Of a DNA stretch of 33,339 nucleotides, positions 8,410 through 15,909 are shown one piece after another. The translations under genes and the position numbers were made by a program. A model generated the notes under the pieces. That model was given only the letters and a program-made list of their open reading frames with translations. It had not been told where the DNA came from and did no database searches. Positions within the stretch are counted from its first letter, which is position 1. The number at the start of each line of letters is the position of its first letter. This DNA is from Bacillota bacterium (GTDB taxonomy: Bacteria; Bacillota; Clostridia; Peptostreptococcales; Anaerovoracaceae), in assembly GCA_017936025.1 (NCBI GenBank), contig JAGBGL010000017.1, positions 1 through 33,339 on the forward strand. Direction: 5' to 3'.

Positions 8410-8508
8410 ATGAAAAGATCACTGGAAAGCGGTTATATTTTCAAGGAAAAAGGTTTTACAAACTCCGTGTTTTTGTCTTCATTTGATCCAGGTTTTAGTG
8501 TTGCGTGA
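8410..8508 (+). CDS. 32-codon leader peptide ORF of the pyr operon
   Basis: ATG at 8410 opens a 32-codon frame (MKRSLESGYIFKEKG...FSVA) ending in TGA at 8506-8508. An AAAGGA ribosome site lies about 8 bases upstream. The last third of the RNA is U-rich (8467-8496), and the stop codon is the exact loop of the downstream terminator hairpin. This layout resembles the leader ORF of E. coli pyrBI. The peptide itself probably matters less than the position of the ribosome. Translation is inferred, not proven. Confidence 0.6.
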   Translation: MKRSLESGYIFKEKGFTNSVFLSSFDPGFSVA

Positions 8509-8534
8509 CGCATCACCGACAGCCTGGTTTTTTT
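8488..8534 (+). terminator. Attenuator in the pyr leader
   Basis: CCAGG (8488-8492) pairs with CCTGG (8523-8527); the inner stem GTG-T-TGCG / CGCA-T-CAC closes on a TGA loop, and seven T residues follow (8528-8534). The whole 5' arm lies inside the 32-codon leader ORF, so a ribosome close behind RNA polymerase would prevent it from folding and let transcription reach pyrK. Confidence 0.75.
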
Positions 8535-8577
8535 GTATAGTAAGTTATAACTCTTAATAACATCCGGGAGAAGAACA

Positions 8578-9300
8578 ATGGATACAAAGATTTATACAAT
8601 CGTTTCGAACAAACAGCTGACCCGCAGTATTTATGAGATGAAACTGGAAGGTGATACTTCCATGATCACGGCGCCGGGACAGTTTCTGAATATTAAACTG
8701 GAGGGCTTCTATTTAAGAAGACCTATTTCTATCTGTGACTGGAATGAAAACGAGATAACGATCGTGTACAAGACGGTAGGACAGGGAACAAAACATATGG
8801 CAACACTTGAGCCGGGAACAGAACTTGATATTCTGTGCTCTCTGGGCAACGGGTATGATCTGGAAAAGATCCCTGCAAATCCGGTACTGGCAGGCGGCGG
8901 TGTAGGAGTGCCTCCTATGTACGGCCTTGCAAAGGCACTGGTGGCACAGGGAAAGAAACCGGTTGTTGTTCTGGGATTCAATACTGAACACGAGGTGTTC
9001 TATGAAGAAGAGTTCAAGGCGCTTGGTGCTGACGTGAAAGTAGTTACAGCTGATGGAAGCTACGGACTGAAAGGTTTTGTAACTGACGGATTTGACTCTG
9101 CTGATTATGCATGTGCATGCGGACCTGAGCCTATGCTGAAGGCAGTAGCTGCTAAAGCGAAAGACGGACAGTACAGTTTTGAAGCAAGAATGGCATGCGG
9201 CTTCGGCGGATGCATGGGCTGCAGCTGTGAAACTAAATATGGAGCAAAGAGAATCTGCAAAGAGGGGCCGGTTCTGGAACAGGAGGAAATAATATGGTAG
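8578..9300 (+). CDS. pyrK: Dihydroorotate dehydrogenase electron-transfer subunit
   Basis: PyrK is the FAD and [2Fe-2S] subunit that passes electrons from the type 1B PyrD flavin to NAD+. The 240 residues show the ferredoxin-reductase FAD motif RRPISICD near 48, a nucleotide-binding AGGGVGVPP segment, and four cysteines at 207, 212, 215 and 227 in the CGFGGCMGCSC pattern that binds the cluster. The gene is first in the operon after the attenuator, with a weak GGGAG ribosome site, and overlaps pyrD by seven bases. Confidence 0.96.
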   Translation: MDTKIYTIVSNKQLTRSIYEMKLEGDTSMITAPGQFLNIKLEGFYLRRPISICDWNENEITIVYKTVGQGTKHMATLEPGTELDILCSLGNGYDLEKIPANPVLAGGGVGVPPMYGLAKALVAQGKKPVVVLGFNTEHEVFYEEEFKALGADVKVVTADGSYGLKGFVTDGFDSADYACACGPEPMLKAVAAKAKDGQYSFEARMACGFGGCMGCSCETKYGAKRICKEGPVLEQEEIIW

Positions 9301-10205
9301 ATATGAAAGTGACACTCAGCGGACTTGTGCTGGACAACCCTGTTATCCCTGCCAGCGGTACATTCGGATATGGGAAGGAATATGCAGAGTTCTATGATAT
9401 CAACATCCTTGGTTCCATTTCTTTCAAAGGAACTACAGTTGAACCGAGATTCGGAAATCCGCAGCCCAGAATCGCAGAGTGCAGCAGAGGGCTGATCAAC
9501 TCTGTAGGCCTGCAGAATCCGGGACTTAAAGCAGTAAAGGAAAAAGAGCTTCCTGAACTGGCTGAAATATACAGCAAACCTGTGATCGCTAACGTGAGCG
9601 GATTTTCCATCGAAGAGTATGTTGAATGCGCAAAGGCGATGGATGAAGAACCTCAGGTGGGAATCATCGAAGTAAACGTAAGCTGCCCTAACGTGCATGA
9701 CGGAGGAATGGCTTTCGGTACACTTCCGGAAACGGCTGCAGAAGTAACTAGAGCAGTTAAGGCAGTTACTACAAAGCCTGTATATATCAAACTGAGCCCT
9801 AATGTAACGGATATCGCAGCTATCGCAAAGGCATGCGAAGAAGCAGGTGCTGATGGTATCTGCCTGATCAATACACTGCTGGGAATGAGAATCAATCTGG
9901 AAAAGAGACAGCCTGTTATCGCCAATAAAATGGGAGGGTTCTCCGGTCCTGCGATTTTCCCTGTAGCAGTAAGAATGGTTTATCAGGTAGCAAAAGCAGT
10001 TAACATTCCTGTAATCGGAATGGGCGGTGTTGAGAGTGCAAGAGATGTCATCGAAATGATGATGGCCGGAGCAACTGCTGTACAAGTAGGTGCCGCAAAC
10101 CTGGTAAATCCTTATGCATGTAAAGAAATCATCGAAGAACTTCCAAAAGTGATGGAAGAACTGGGAATAGAAAAACTGACAGATATTATTGGAATTATAG
10201 AATAG
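9294..10205 (+). CDS. pyrD: Dihydroorotate dehydrogenase, type 1B catalytic subunit
   Basis: PyrD oxidises dihydroorotate to orotate with FMN; the adjacent PyrK indicates the NAD+-linked heterotetrameric 1B form. The 303 residues contain the catalytic-cysteine loop EVNVSCPNVHDGG with Cys131, NSVGLQNPG at about 69-77 and a C-terminal GMGGVESARD phosphate-binding segment. AGGAGG at 9282-9287 supports ATG 9294; a second ATG at 9303 is possible. The start overlaps the pyrK stop, favouring matched subunit production. Confidence 0.96.
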   Translation: MVDMKVTLSGLVLDNPVIPASGTFGYGKEYAEFYDINILGSISFKGTTVEPRFGNPQPRIAECSRGLINSVGLQNPGLKAVKEKELPELAEIYSKPVIANVSGFSIEEYVECAKAMDEEPQVGIIEVNVSCPNVHDGGMAFGTLPETAAEVTRAVKAVTTKPVYIKLSPNVTDIAAIAKACEEAGADGICLINTLLGMRINLEKRQPVIANKMGGFSGPAIFPVAVRMVYQVAKAVNIPVIGMGGVESARDVIEMMMAGATAVQVGAANLVNPYACKEIIEELPKVMEELGIEKLTDIIGIIE

Positions 10206-10214
10206 GAGGAAAAA

Positions 10215-10922
10215 ATGGGTAAAGACGTAATCATCGCGCTGGATTTCAGTACAGCCGAAGAAACACTGAGCTTTTTAGATAAGTTCGCTGATAATGACAG
10301 AAAACCTTATGTAAAAGTAGGCATGGAACTGTATTATGCAGAAGGTCCTGCTATTATCAAAGCTATCAAGAAGAGAGGACACAAACTGTTCCTGGATCTG
10401 AAGCTTCACGATATTCCGAATACAGTAAGAAAAGCCATGTCCGTACTGTCCAACCTGGATGTTGATATGGTAAACGTTCATGCAGCAGGAACTATTGATA
10501 TGATGAAAGCTGCAAAAGAAGGACTGACAAGAGAAGATGGAAGCAGACCTCTGCTGATCGCGGTAACTCAGCTGACTTCCACAAGCCAGGAAAGAATGAC
10601 AAATGAACTTCTCATTGAAGAAGACATTGATAAAGTAGTAATCAAATATGCTGAAAATGCAGATGATGCCGGACTGGACGGTGTAGTATGCTCTCCTCTG
10701 GAAGCAGGAAAGATCCACAGCGCATGCGGAAGAAACTTCCTGACAGTAACGCCGGGCGTACGTTTTGCAGATGGAGATAAAGGCGACCAGGTAAGAGTAA
10801 CTACTCCTGAAAGAGCAAAAGAAATCGGTTCTGACTACATCGTAGTCGGCCGTCCGATCACTCAGGCAGATGATCCGGTAGCAGCATATAACCGTTGTGT
10901 AGCAGAATTTGTGGAGGAATAA
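10215..10922 (+). CDS. pyrF: Orotidine-5'-phosphate decarboxylase
   Basis: PyrF decarboxylates OMP to UMP, the last step of the pathway. The 235-residue barrel shows the catalytic DLKLHDIPNT motif at 61-70 (Asp61, Lys63, Asp66), ALDFST near the N-terminus, and the phosphate-binding VTPGVR and VVGRPIT segments. This is the short group 1 form of the family. A strong AGGAGG site lies eight bases upstream and pyrE follows after three bases. Confidence 0.96.
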   Translation: MGKDVIIALDFSTAEETLSFLDKFADNDRKPYVKVGMELYYAEGPAIIKAIKKRGHKLFLDLKLHDIPNTVRKAMSVLSNLDVDMVNVHAAGTIDMMKAAKEGLTREDGSRPLLIAVTQLTSTSQERMTNELLIEEDIDKVVIKYAENADDAGLDGVVCSPLEAGKIHSACGRNFLTVTPGVRFADGDKGDQVRVTTPERAKEIGSDYIVVGRPITQADDPVAAYNRCVAEFVEE

Positions 10923-10925
10923 ATT

Positions 10926-11564
10926 ATGAAAAAAGAAATCGCAAAAGGACTTTTATCTATCCAGGCAGTTTTCCTGCGTCCGGATGAACCATTTACATGG
11001 GCAAGCGGAATCAAGAGCCCTATCTACTGTGACAACAGACTGACTCTGACAGCACCGGAAGTGCGTACAAAGGTTGAAGAGGGTCTGATGGCAGTTATTA
11101 AAGAACATTATCCTGAGTGTGAAGTGATCATGGGTACTTCCACTGCGGGTATCGCTCATGCAGCTATCGTCGGCCACATGATGGGACTGCCTATGGGCTA
11201 TGTAAGAAGCTCTGCAAAAGACCACGGCAGAACTAACAAAATCGAAGGTAAGCTGGAAGCAGGACAGAAAGTTGTTGTTGTAGAAGACCTGATTTCTACA
11301 GGCGGTTCCGTTCTGGATACTGTAGAAGCTCTGAGAGAAGTGGGTGCAGAAGTTCTGGGCGTTGCAAGTATTTTCACTTACGGAATGCAGAAGGGCCTGG
11401 ACAGAATGGCTGCTGCTGATGTTAAGAATGTCAGCCTGAGCGATCTGGACACACTGGTGGAAGTTGCTGCTGAAGAAGGCTACATCAAAGCAGAAGACGT
11501 AGAACGTCTGATCAAATTCAGAAATAACCCATCCGATGAAAGCTGGATGAAAGGAGATAAATAA
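10926..11564 (+). CDS. pyrE: Orotate phosphoribosyltransferase
   Basis: PyrE joins orotate and PRPP to make OMP. The 212 residues include the PRPP-binding motif VVVVEDLISTGGS at 116-128 and a flexible catalytic loop around RSSAKDHGRTNKIEG at 94-108. Length is typical. Its TAA stop is followed immediately by the pyrB ATG, with no gap, so translation of the two is probably coupled; an AAAGGAG ribosome site for pyrB is in its last codons. Confidence 0.96.
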   Translation: MKKEIAKGLLSIQAVFLRPDEPFTWASGIKSPIYCDNRLTLTAPEVRTKVEEGLMAVIKEHYPECEVIMGTSTAGIAHAAIVGHMMGLPMGYVRSSAKDHGRTNKIEGKLEAGQKVVVVEDLISTGGSVLDTVEALREVGAEVLGVASIFTYGMQKGLDRMAAADVKNVSLSDLDTLVEVAAEEGYIKAEDVERLIKFRNNPSDESWMKGDK

Positions 11565-12488
11565 ATGGAAAAGAACTTCCGTAATCTGATCAGCATCACT
11601 GACTTATCTATTGAAGAAATCGACCATCTGATTGATGTTGCAAACGATATCGTTGAAAACCCTGATGAGTATATCGATATTTGTAAAGGAAAGAAACTGG
11701 CGACACTGTTCTTCGAACCAAGTACAAGAACAAGACTGAGCTTTGAAGCTGCTATGCTGGAACTGGGCGGAAGCGTTCTGGGATTTGCAGGAGCAAGCTC
11801 CAGTTCTGCAGCCAAAGGTGAATCTGTAAGCGACACAGTTGAAACTGTAGGATGCTATGCGGATATCATTGCTATGAGACATCCTAAAGAAGGTGCTCCA
11901 ATGGTGGCTTCCAGAAGAACTACAGTGCCTATCATCAACGCAGGTGACGGCGGACACTTCCATCCGACACAGACGCTGACAGACCTTCTGACTATCAAGA
12001 GAAAGAAAGGCGAACTGGGCAATATTACGCTGGGACTGTGCGGAGACCTGAAGTTCGGCAGAACTGTTCACTCCCTGATCGAAGCGATGCTGCGTTATGA
12101 TAATGTAAAATTCGTTCTGATCGCTCCTGAAGAACTGAGAGTTCCGGAGTACATCCGTGAAGAACTGAGAAAATCCGGTGCTGACTGGAAAGAGGTCGAA
12201 AGCATGGAAGAAGTAATGCATGAACTGGATGTACTGTATATGACAAGAGTTCAGAGAGAACGTTTCTTCAATGAAGAAGATTACGCACGTCTGAAAGATA
12301 CATATATCCTGGATCTGGAAAAACTGGAAACAGCAAAAGAAGATCTGACTATCATGCATCCGCTGCCAAGAGTTAACGAAATTTCCGTTAAAGTGGATGA
12401 CGATCCTAGAGCATGTTATTTCTATCAGGCTCTGTGCGGTAAACATATCCGTATGGCACTGATCCTGAATTTACTGGGAATCAAATAG
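11565..12488 (+). CDS. pyrB: Aspartate carbamoyltransferase catalytic chain
   Basis: PyrB condenses carbamoyl phosphate and aspartate, the committed step. The 307 residues carry FFEPSTRTRLSFE with the STRTR phosphate loop at 53-57, the HPTQTLTDLLT segment and the HPLPR C-terminal motif. With pyrI directly downstream it should form the allosteric dodecamer of the enterobacterial type, so feedback control by nucleotides is expected at enzyme level. Confidence 0.97.
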   Translation: MEKNFRNLISITDLSIEEIDHLIDVANDIVENPDEYIDICKGKKLATLFFEPSTRTRLSFEAAMLELGGSVLGFAGASSSSAAKGESVSDTVETVGCYADIIAMRHPKEGAPMVASRRTTVPIINAGDGGHFHPTQTLTDLLTIKRKKGELGNITLGLCGDLKFGRTVHSLIEAMLRYDNVKFVLIAPEELRVPEYIREELRKSGADWKEVESMEEVMHELDVLYMTRVQRERFFNEEDYARLKDTYILDLEKLETAKEDLTIMHPLPRVNEISVKVDDDPRACYFYQALCGKHIRMALILNLLGIK

Positions 12489-12502
12489 GGGAGGTACAGA
12501 GA

Positions 12503-12928
12503 ATGAATATTGATGGAGTAACAACTGGTATCGTTTTAGACCATATCAAAGCCGGAAAAGGAATTAAGATTTATAACTATCTGCATTTGGACAAACTCAG
12601 CTGCAGTGTAGCGATGCTGCAGAATGTGAAATCCAGCAAATACGGTAAAAAAGATATTATCAAAATCGACGAGCTGATCGAACTGGATTATGAAATGCTG
12701 GGATACATCGACAGCAATATTACTGTCAATTTTGTAAAAGACGGCAGACTGCTGAAAAAAGAACATCTGGATCTGCCGGAAACACTGACGGATATTATCC
12801 AGTGCAAGAATCCTAGATGTATTACTTCCATTGAGCAGGAAATCGAGCATGTGTTCAAACTGGTCGACAGAGAAAAGAAAACTTACCGCTGTGCTTACTG
12901 CGACGTAGAACACAAGGAGTATAAATAA
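12503..12928 (+). CDS. pyrI: Aspartate carbamoyltransferase regulatory chain
   Basis: PyrI binds nucleotide effectors and links the catalytic trimers of aspartate carbamoyltransferase. The 141 residues have the N-terminal allosteric domain and a C-terminal zinc domain with Cys101, Cys106, Cys130 and Cys133 (C-x4-C and C-x2-C). Start is ATG after GGGGAGG. Its TAA overlaps the ATG of the next gene (TAATG), tying a metallo-hydrolase to the operon. Confidence 0.96.
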   Translation: MNIDGVTTGIVLDHIKAGKGIKIYNYLHLDKLSCSVAMLQNVKSSKYGKKDIIKIDELIELDYEMLGYIDSNITVNFVKDGRLLKKEHLDLPETLTDIIQCKNPRCITSIEQEIEHVFKLVDREKKTYRCAYCDVEHKEYK

Positions 12929-13824
12929 TGCGGGAACTGTGGCAGGCAGGTGAAAATACCTGGTATGTGTACAGCCGTAATATATTCGGGTTTTATCAGC
13001 TTAATGAAACTGATGTCTGTATGATAGATACAGGCAGAGATCCGGAAGATATTGAATTTGCAGAAAAGGTTCTGGCCGATAAAGGCTGGAACCTTAAATT
13101 CATTATAAATACACATACCCATATTGATCACATCGGCGGAAACAAAGCGCTGATGGCTAAATGGGGATGCCCGGCTTATACTACACGAATCGAGAGGATT
13201 TTTGCAGAGTATGAGGAGCTGGAACCGGCATTTATGTTCGGCGGCAGACCTTCGGCGGAAGTGCGCGAAGTGTTTAAACATCCGGGTGATATTGGCTTCC
13301 GTGATATCGAGGATTTCGAGCTGCCGGACGGATTTGAAATACTGCATATGCCGGGACATACTTTCGGAATGATTGGGGTGAAGACACCGGATGATGTGTG
13401 GTTCGTGGCGGATTCCATAATGAACCGCAAAGCGCTTAAAAAGTATCCATTCGGATTTCTTATCAATGTGGAAAGCTATCTTGAGACTCTGGAAAAGCTG
13501 AAGGGGCTGGAAGGAAAATTTTTTATTCCTGCTCACGGCGAGTCGATGGGGAAGGAAATTGCTTCTCTTGCAGAGGAAAATACCGCTAATATCCGGCGCC
13601 ACATCGATTTTATTGCCGGATGCTGCCGTGGCGGCAAGAGTGTGGATCTTGTCGTAAGGGATGTTTTCAAAGAGTATGGTATGAAGGAAACAGAAATACA
13701 GTATACACTGGTGGCTTCCACGGTGAGATGCTATCTCACATACCTCAAGGATGCAGGCCGTATGGAATGTTACAGTGATGACGGTCTGATTAAGTGGAAG
13801 ACGATTGATGGAGGAACGATATGA
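12928..13824 (+). CDS. Metallo-beta-lactamase-fold hydrolase with C-terminal helical extension
   Basis: The 298-residue product has the metal-binding HTHIDH motif at 63-68, MPGHTFG near 143 and PAHGES near 200, all features of the glyoxalase II/LACTB2-like branch. The last 80 residues (DVFKEYGM...LVASTVRCYLTYLKDAG) look like a small winged-helix segment seen in some LACTB2-type proteins. The substrate is unknown. It shares the TAATG junction with pyrI and an ATGA junction with the next small gene, so it is produced with the pyrimidine enzymes. Nothing in the sequence shows a role in pyrimidine synthesis. Confidence 0.85.
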   Translation: MRELWQAGENTWYVYSRNIFGFYQLNETDVCMIDTGRDPEDIEFAEKVLADKGWNLKFIINTHTHIDHIGGNKALMAKWGCPAYTTRIERIFAEYEELEPAFMFGGRPSAEVREVFKHPGDIGFRDIEDFELPDGFEILHMPGHTFGMIGVKTPDDVWFVADSIMNRKALKKYPFGFLINVESYLETLEKLKGLEGKFFIPAHGESMGKEIASLAEENTANIRRHIDFIAGCCRGGKSVDLVVRDVFKEYGMKETEIQYTLVASTVRCYLTYLKDAGRMECYSDDGLIKWKTIDGGTI

Positions 13825-13979
13825 ATCCAGGCAGAATAATTGTATTTTTAATATGTGTAGCGTTTATTGTGCTGGGCGTTTCCAAACTGGCTGCCGGGGA
13901 CAATACATGGGGCGTTATTTTTACTTTTATAGGTCTGATGAATTTGATCAGATGGTGGAAAAATAGAAAGTCTCAGTAA
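13821..13979 (+). CDS. 52-residue membrane protein, unknown function
   Basis: A small frame begins at ATG 13821 inside the preceding stop (ATGA) with GGAGG at 13810-13814. The product MNPGRIIVFLICVAFIVLG... has two probable membrane helices (about 5-22 and 30-45) joined by a short polar loop (AAGDNTWG) and a basic tail (RWWKNRKSQ). The good ribosome site, the coupling and the clean hydrophobic pattern support a real gene. No family was recognised. Confidence 0.65.
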   Translation: MNPGRIIVFLICVAFIVLGVSKLAAGDNTWGVIFTFIGLMNLIRWWKNRKSQ

Positions 13980-13993
13980 TATATTTAGGTAAA

Positions 13994-14007
13994 ACGTTAC
14001 GTAACGT
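13994..14007. promoter_or_regulatory. Perfect 14-bp palindrome upstream of the lipoprotein gene
   Basis: ACGTTACGTAACGT is a perfect palindrome, flanked by AAAAC (13991-13995) and GTTTT (14012-14016). It lies 30 bases before the lipoprotein ATG and 14 bases after the small membrane gene. It may be a terminator stem for the pyr operon tail or an operator. It differs by one base from the core of the inverted repeat at 6852-6881. Confidence 0.45.
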
Positions 14008-14037
14008 AAGAGTTTTGTGACATGTGAGGTGACTGGC

Positions 14038-15228
14038 ATGAAGAGAGTATTGACATTAATTGCAGCCTTATTGATTGCATTGGGATTATCCAGTTGCGGG
14101 TTGAAAGAAGATTTTACCGAAATGGGATTTGGATTTAAGGCTGAAGGACCGACTGTTACAACATATTTTTCTGATGGCCTGGAAAGCAAAACTGGCGGAT
14201 TCACTTTTTACAATCTGAGTGAAGAACCTGTGGATGTCTATATCAATGCCTGCGATGGTTCAGAAAAAATAGTGATCGAAGATCTGAAAGAAGGCCCTTG
14301 CTGGCAGAGAGTAGAAAAAAATAAAGAATATGCGATCGGATTCCGCACGGATGCTCCGGTCGGAACAGAAATCGAACTGACTATTATAGATGGTGATCAG
14401 GTGAAATTTGAGCCGTCAGGTGCTGGCGAAGCTATTGCAAATCCGGCAGTGCCGATGCGGATTGAACCTCATCTTGCTGCGGCAGTTGGCGGAAACGGCC
14501 CGCTTGTTGATGAAGCCCTGATTTATACAGGAAATGTGACTTGTGTTCAGAACGGGATCAGAGTGACTGCAAAGCAAGCAGTGGCAGATAATCATAATAT
14601 GTATATCCTGCTTCAGGTAAATACTAAGAAGAACATCGAGTTCACATTTGAAGACCGTTTCGAAACGGTTACATTCGGGGTCAGAAACGCATGGACGGGA
14701 TCTGATATGTGCTGGAATTCTGTCTCTAAAGATGGTTCGATGATGCATATTGTTCTTGGGATGGATTCAGAAGAGATCATGGAGAGCGGCACTGTAGATA
14801 TTTCCCTGAAAAACCTGATAAACTGTAACGGAGAAGGAGCCGTATATCATGGCAGCTGGGATCTGGGATTCGATTTTAAAGTGGCGGATGTTACAGAAAG
14901 CTTCAAAACGGATGCAGTAATCCATCACAACGGCGTTGATCTGAAAATCAGACAGCTGGATGTGTCTCCATTCTCGGTATACATTGAATGCGGGCTGGCT
15001 GCAGAATCAGCGAAACCAGATGAAGACTGGGATTTGCATGAAATGGAAATCGATTTTGTGACGGGAAGCGGTGAGACTGCCGGATGTTCCTTTGAAGGCG
15101 GCGGCAGCAGTTATGAAGACGACTGGAAGAACTTCATATGTTACAGACATGGTAAGATGCAGAATGTTATAGATCCTGATGATATAAAAGCCGTAGTTAT
15201 AAATGGTCAGATGATCAAAATGAAATAA
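14038..15228 (+). CDS. Predicted lipoprotein, unknown function
   Basis: The 396-residue product starts MKRVLTLIAALLIALG with a clear lipoprotein signal peptide and lipobox LSSC, lipidated at Cys20. GAGGTGA about ten bases upstream of ATG 14038 selects this start over an ATG at 14017 that would spoil the signal peptide. The mature part is acidic and beta-rich; a segment NGIRVTAKQAVADNHNMYI is reminiscent of extracellular Ig-like domains (DUF4179-type), but I cannot confirm this. It would be anchored to the outer face of the membrane after processing by Lgt, whose gene is at 28948. It has its own terminator. Confidence 0.8.
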   Translation: MKRVLTLIAALLIALGLSSCGLKEDFTEMGFGFKAEGPTVTTYFSDGLESKTGGFTFYNLSEEPVDVYINACDGSEKIVIEDLKEGPCWQRVEKNKEYAIGFRTDAPVGTEIELTIIDGDQVKFEPSGAGEAIANPAVPMRIEPHLAAAVGGNGPLVDEALIYTGNVTCVQNGIRVTAKQAVADNHNMYILLQVNTKKNIEFTFEDRFETVTFGVRNAWTGSDMCWNSVSKDGSMMHIVLGMDSEEIMESGTVDISLKNLINCNGEGAVYHGSWDLGFDFKVADVTESFKTDAVIHHNGVDLKIRQLDVSPFSVYIECGLAAESAKPDEDWDLHEMEIDFVTGSGETAGCSFEGGGSSYEDDWKNFICYRHGKMQNVIDPDDIKAVVINGQMIKMK

Positions 15229-15235
15229 AATTTTG

Positions 15236-15265
15236 AACCGGGTGTTATCATGTGATGCCCGGTTT
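15236..15265 (+). terminator. Terminator after the lipoprotein gene
   Basis: AACCGGG (15236-15242) pairs with CCCGGTT (15258-15264), with an inner ATCA/TGAT extension. Only a short T-rich tail follows. Confidence 0.7.
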
Positions 15266-15342
15266 ATTACATTATCTGCGCTGTTTGCACATGGCCTATT
15301 GACTGTCGGGAAAATGAGGTGCAGAATATTAGGACACTATAC

Positions 15343-15371
15343 TTGAAACATATCTTAGGCAGTAGTAGAAT
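15343..15371 (+). promoter_or_regulatory. Promoter of the toxin-antitoxin pair
   Basis: TTGAAA (15343-15348), a 17-base spacer and TAGAAT (15366-15371) form a good sigma-A promoter. The start would be near 15378, giving a very short leader that contains the AAAGGAGG ribosome site. Confidence 0.6.
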
Positions 15372-15394
15372 CAAGCAAAAGGAGGTAAGAGATT

Positions 15395-15553
15395 ATGAAA
15401 GTAAAAGAAACACAATTGGAGTATAGAAAAAAATATGAACTGTCGCCGGAAGAAATCAAGGCAATAAACGTTGGGATAGAAGATATGAAAGCAGGCAGGG
15501 GCCGCCCGATAGAAGACTTTCTGAAAGAAATGAAGGCATCCTTGGGGATTTGA
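15395..15553 (+). CDS. Small antitoxin of a RelE/ParE-type module
   Basis: A 52-codon frame begins at ATG 15395 after AAAGGAGG and ends in TGA at 15551-15553, overlapping the toxin start by four bases. The product (MKVKETQLEYRKK...IEDFLKEMKASLGI) is highly charged and mostly helical, as expected of an antitoxin that wraps its toxin; no DNA-binding domain is obvious, so any autoregulation would have to use the short N-terminal region. The assignment depends on the adjacent toxin; the family was not recognised. Confidence 0.65.
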   Translation: MKVKETQLEYRKKYELSPEEIKAINVGIEDMKAGRGRPIEDFLKEMKASLGI

Positions 15554-15867
15554 GCACGGCATACAAATGTATTATATACAAAGAGGCTGAACATGATGTT
15601 GAAAGTATAGTTTATTATATGTCTGAACGACTAAAAAATCCGGCTGCATCAGAACGTTTTGTGGCGGCTTTTGAAAAGAATTTGGAAGCGATAAGAAATT
15701 TTCCTTATTTGGGAAGAACATCAGAGTTTTTTTCTGATGGAAAAATAGTGCGTATTAAATCTTTTGAAACATACAGGATTTTTTACATTATTTGTTATGA
15801 CAGACAGGAAATTTCCATATTGCGAGTCCTGAAGGACAAACAGGATTGGAAATGGAATATCAGGTAA
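15550..15867 (+). CDS. RelE/ParE family toxin
   Basis: The 105-residue product has the RelE/ParE fold pattern: an N-terminal strand (YKCIIYKEAEHDVESIVYYM), two helices carrying NPAASERFVAAFEKNLEAI, then FPYLGRTSEF and a C-terminal beta sheet with KIVRIKSFETYRIFYIICYDRQEISILRVL. RelE members cleave ribosome-bound mRNA and ParE members poison gyrase; sequence alone does not decide. The start must be TTG at 15550 inside the antitoxin stop (TTGA), because the next methionine would remove the first strand and helix. Inefficient TTG initiation coupled to the antitoxin would keep toxin below antitoxin. Confidence 0.8.
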   Translation: MSTAYKCIIYKEAEHDVESIVYYMSERLKNPAASERFVAAFEKNLEAIRNFPYLGRTSEFFSDGKIVRIKSFETYRIFYIICYDRQEISILRVLKDKQDWKWNIR

Positions 15868-15869
15868 GA

Positions 15870-15895
15870 AAAACGAGGCCATCTGACCTCGTTTT
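15870..15895. terminator. Bidirectional terminator between the toxin gene and deoC
   Basis: AAAACGAGG (15870-15878) pairs with CCTCGTTTT (15887-15895) across an 8-base loop. T-runs occur on both strands, fitting the convergent genes on each side. Confidence 0.85.
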
Positions 15896-15909
15896 GATGT
15901 TTTTGTGAT

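Noticed and set aside
9105..10085. 326-residue minus-strand frame opposite pyrD
   Set aside because: Cys/Ser/His-rich antisense shadow of pyrK and pyrD, both certain.
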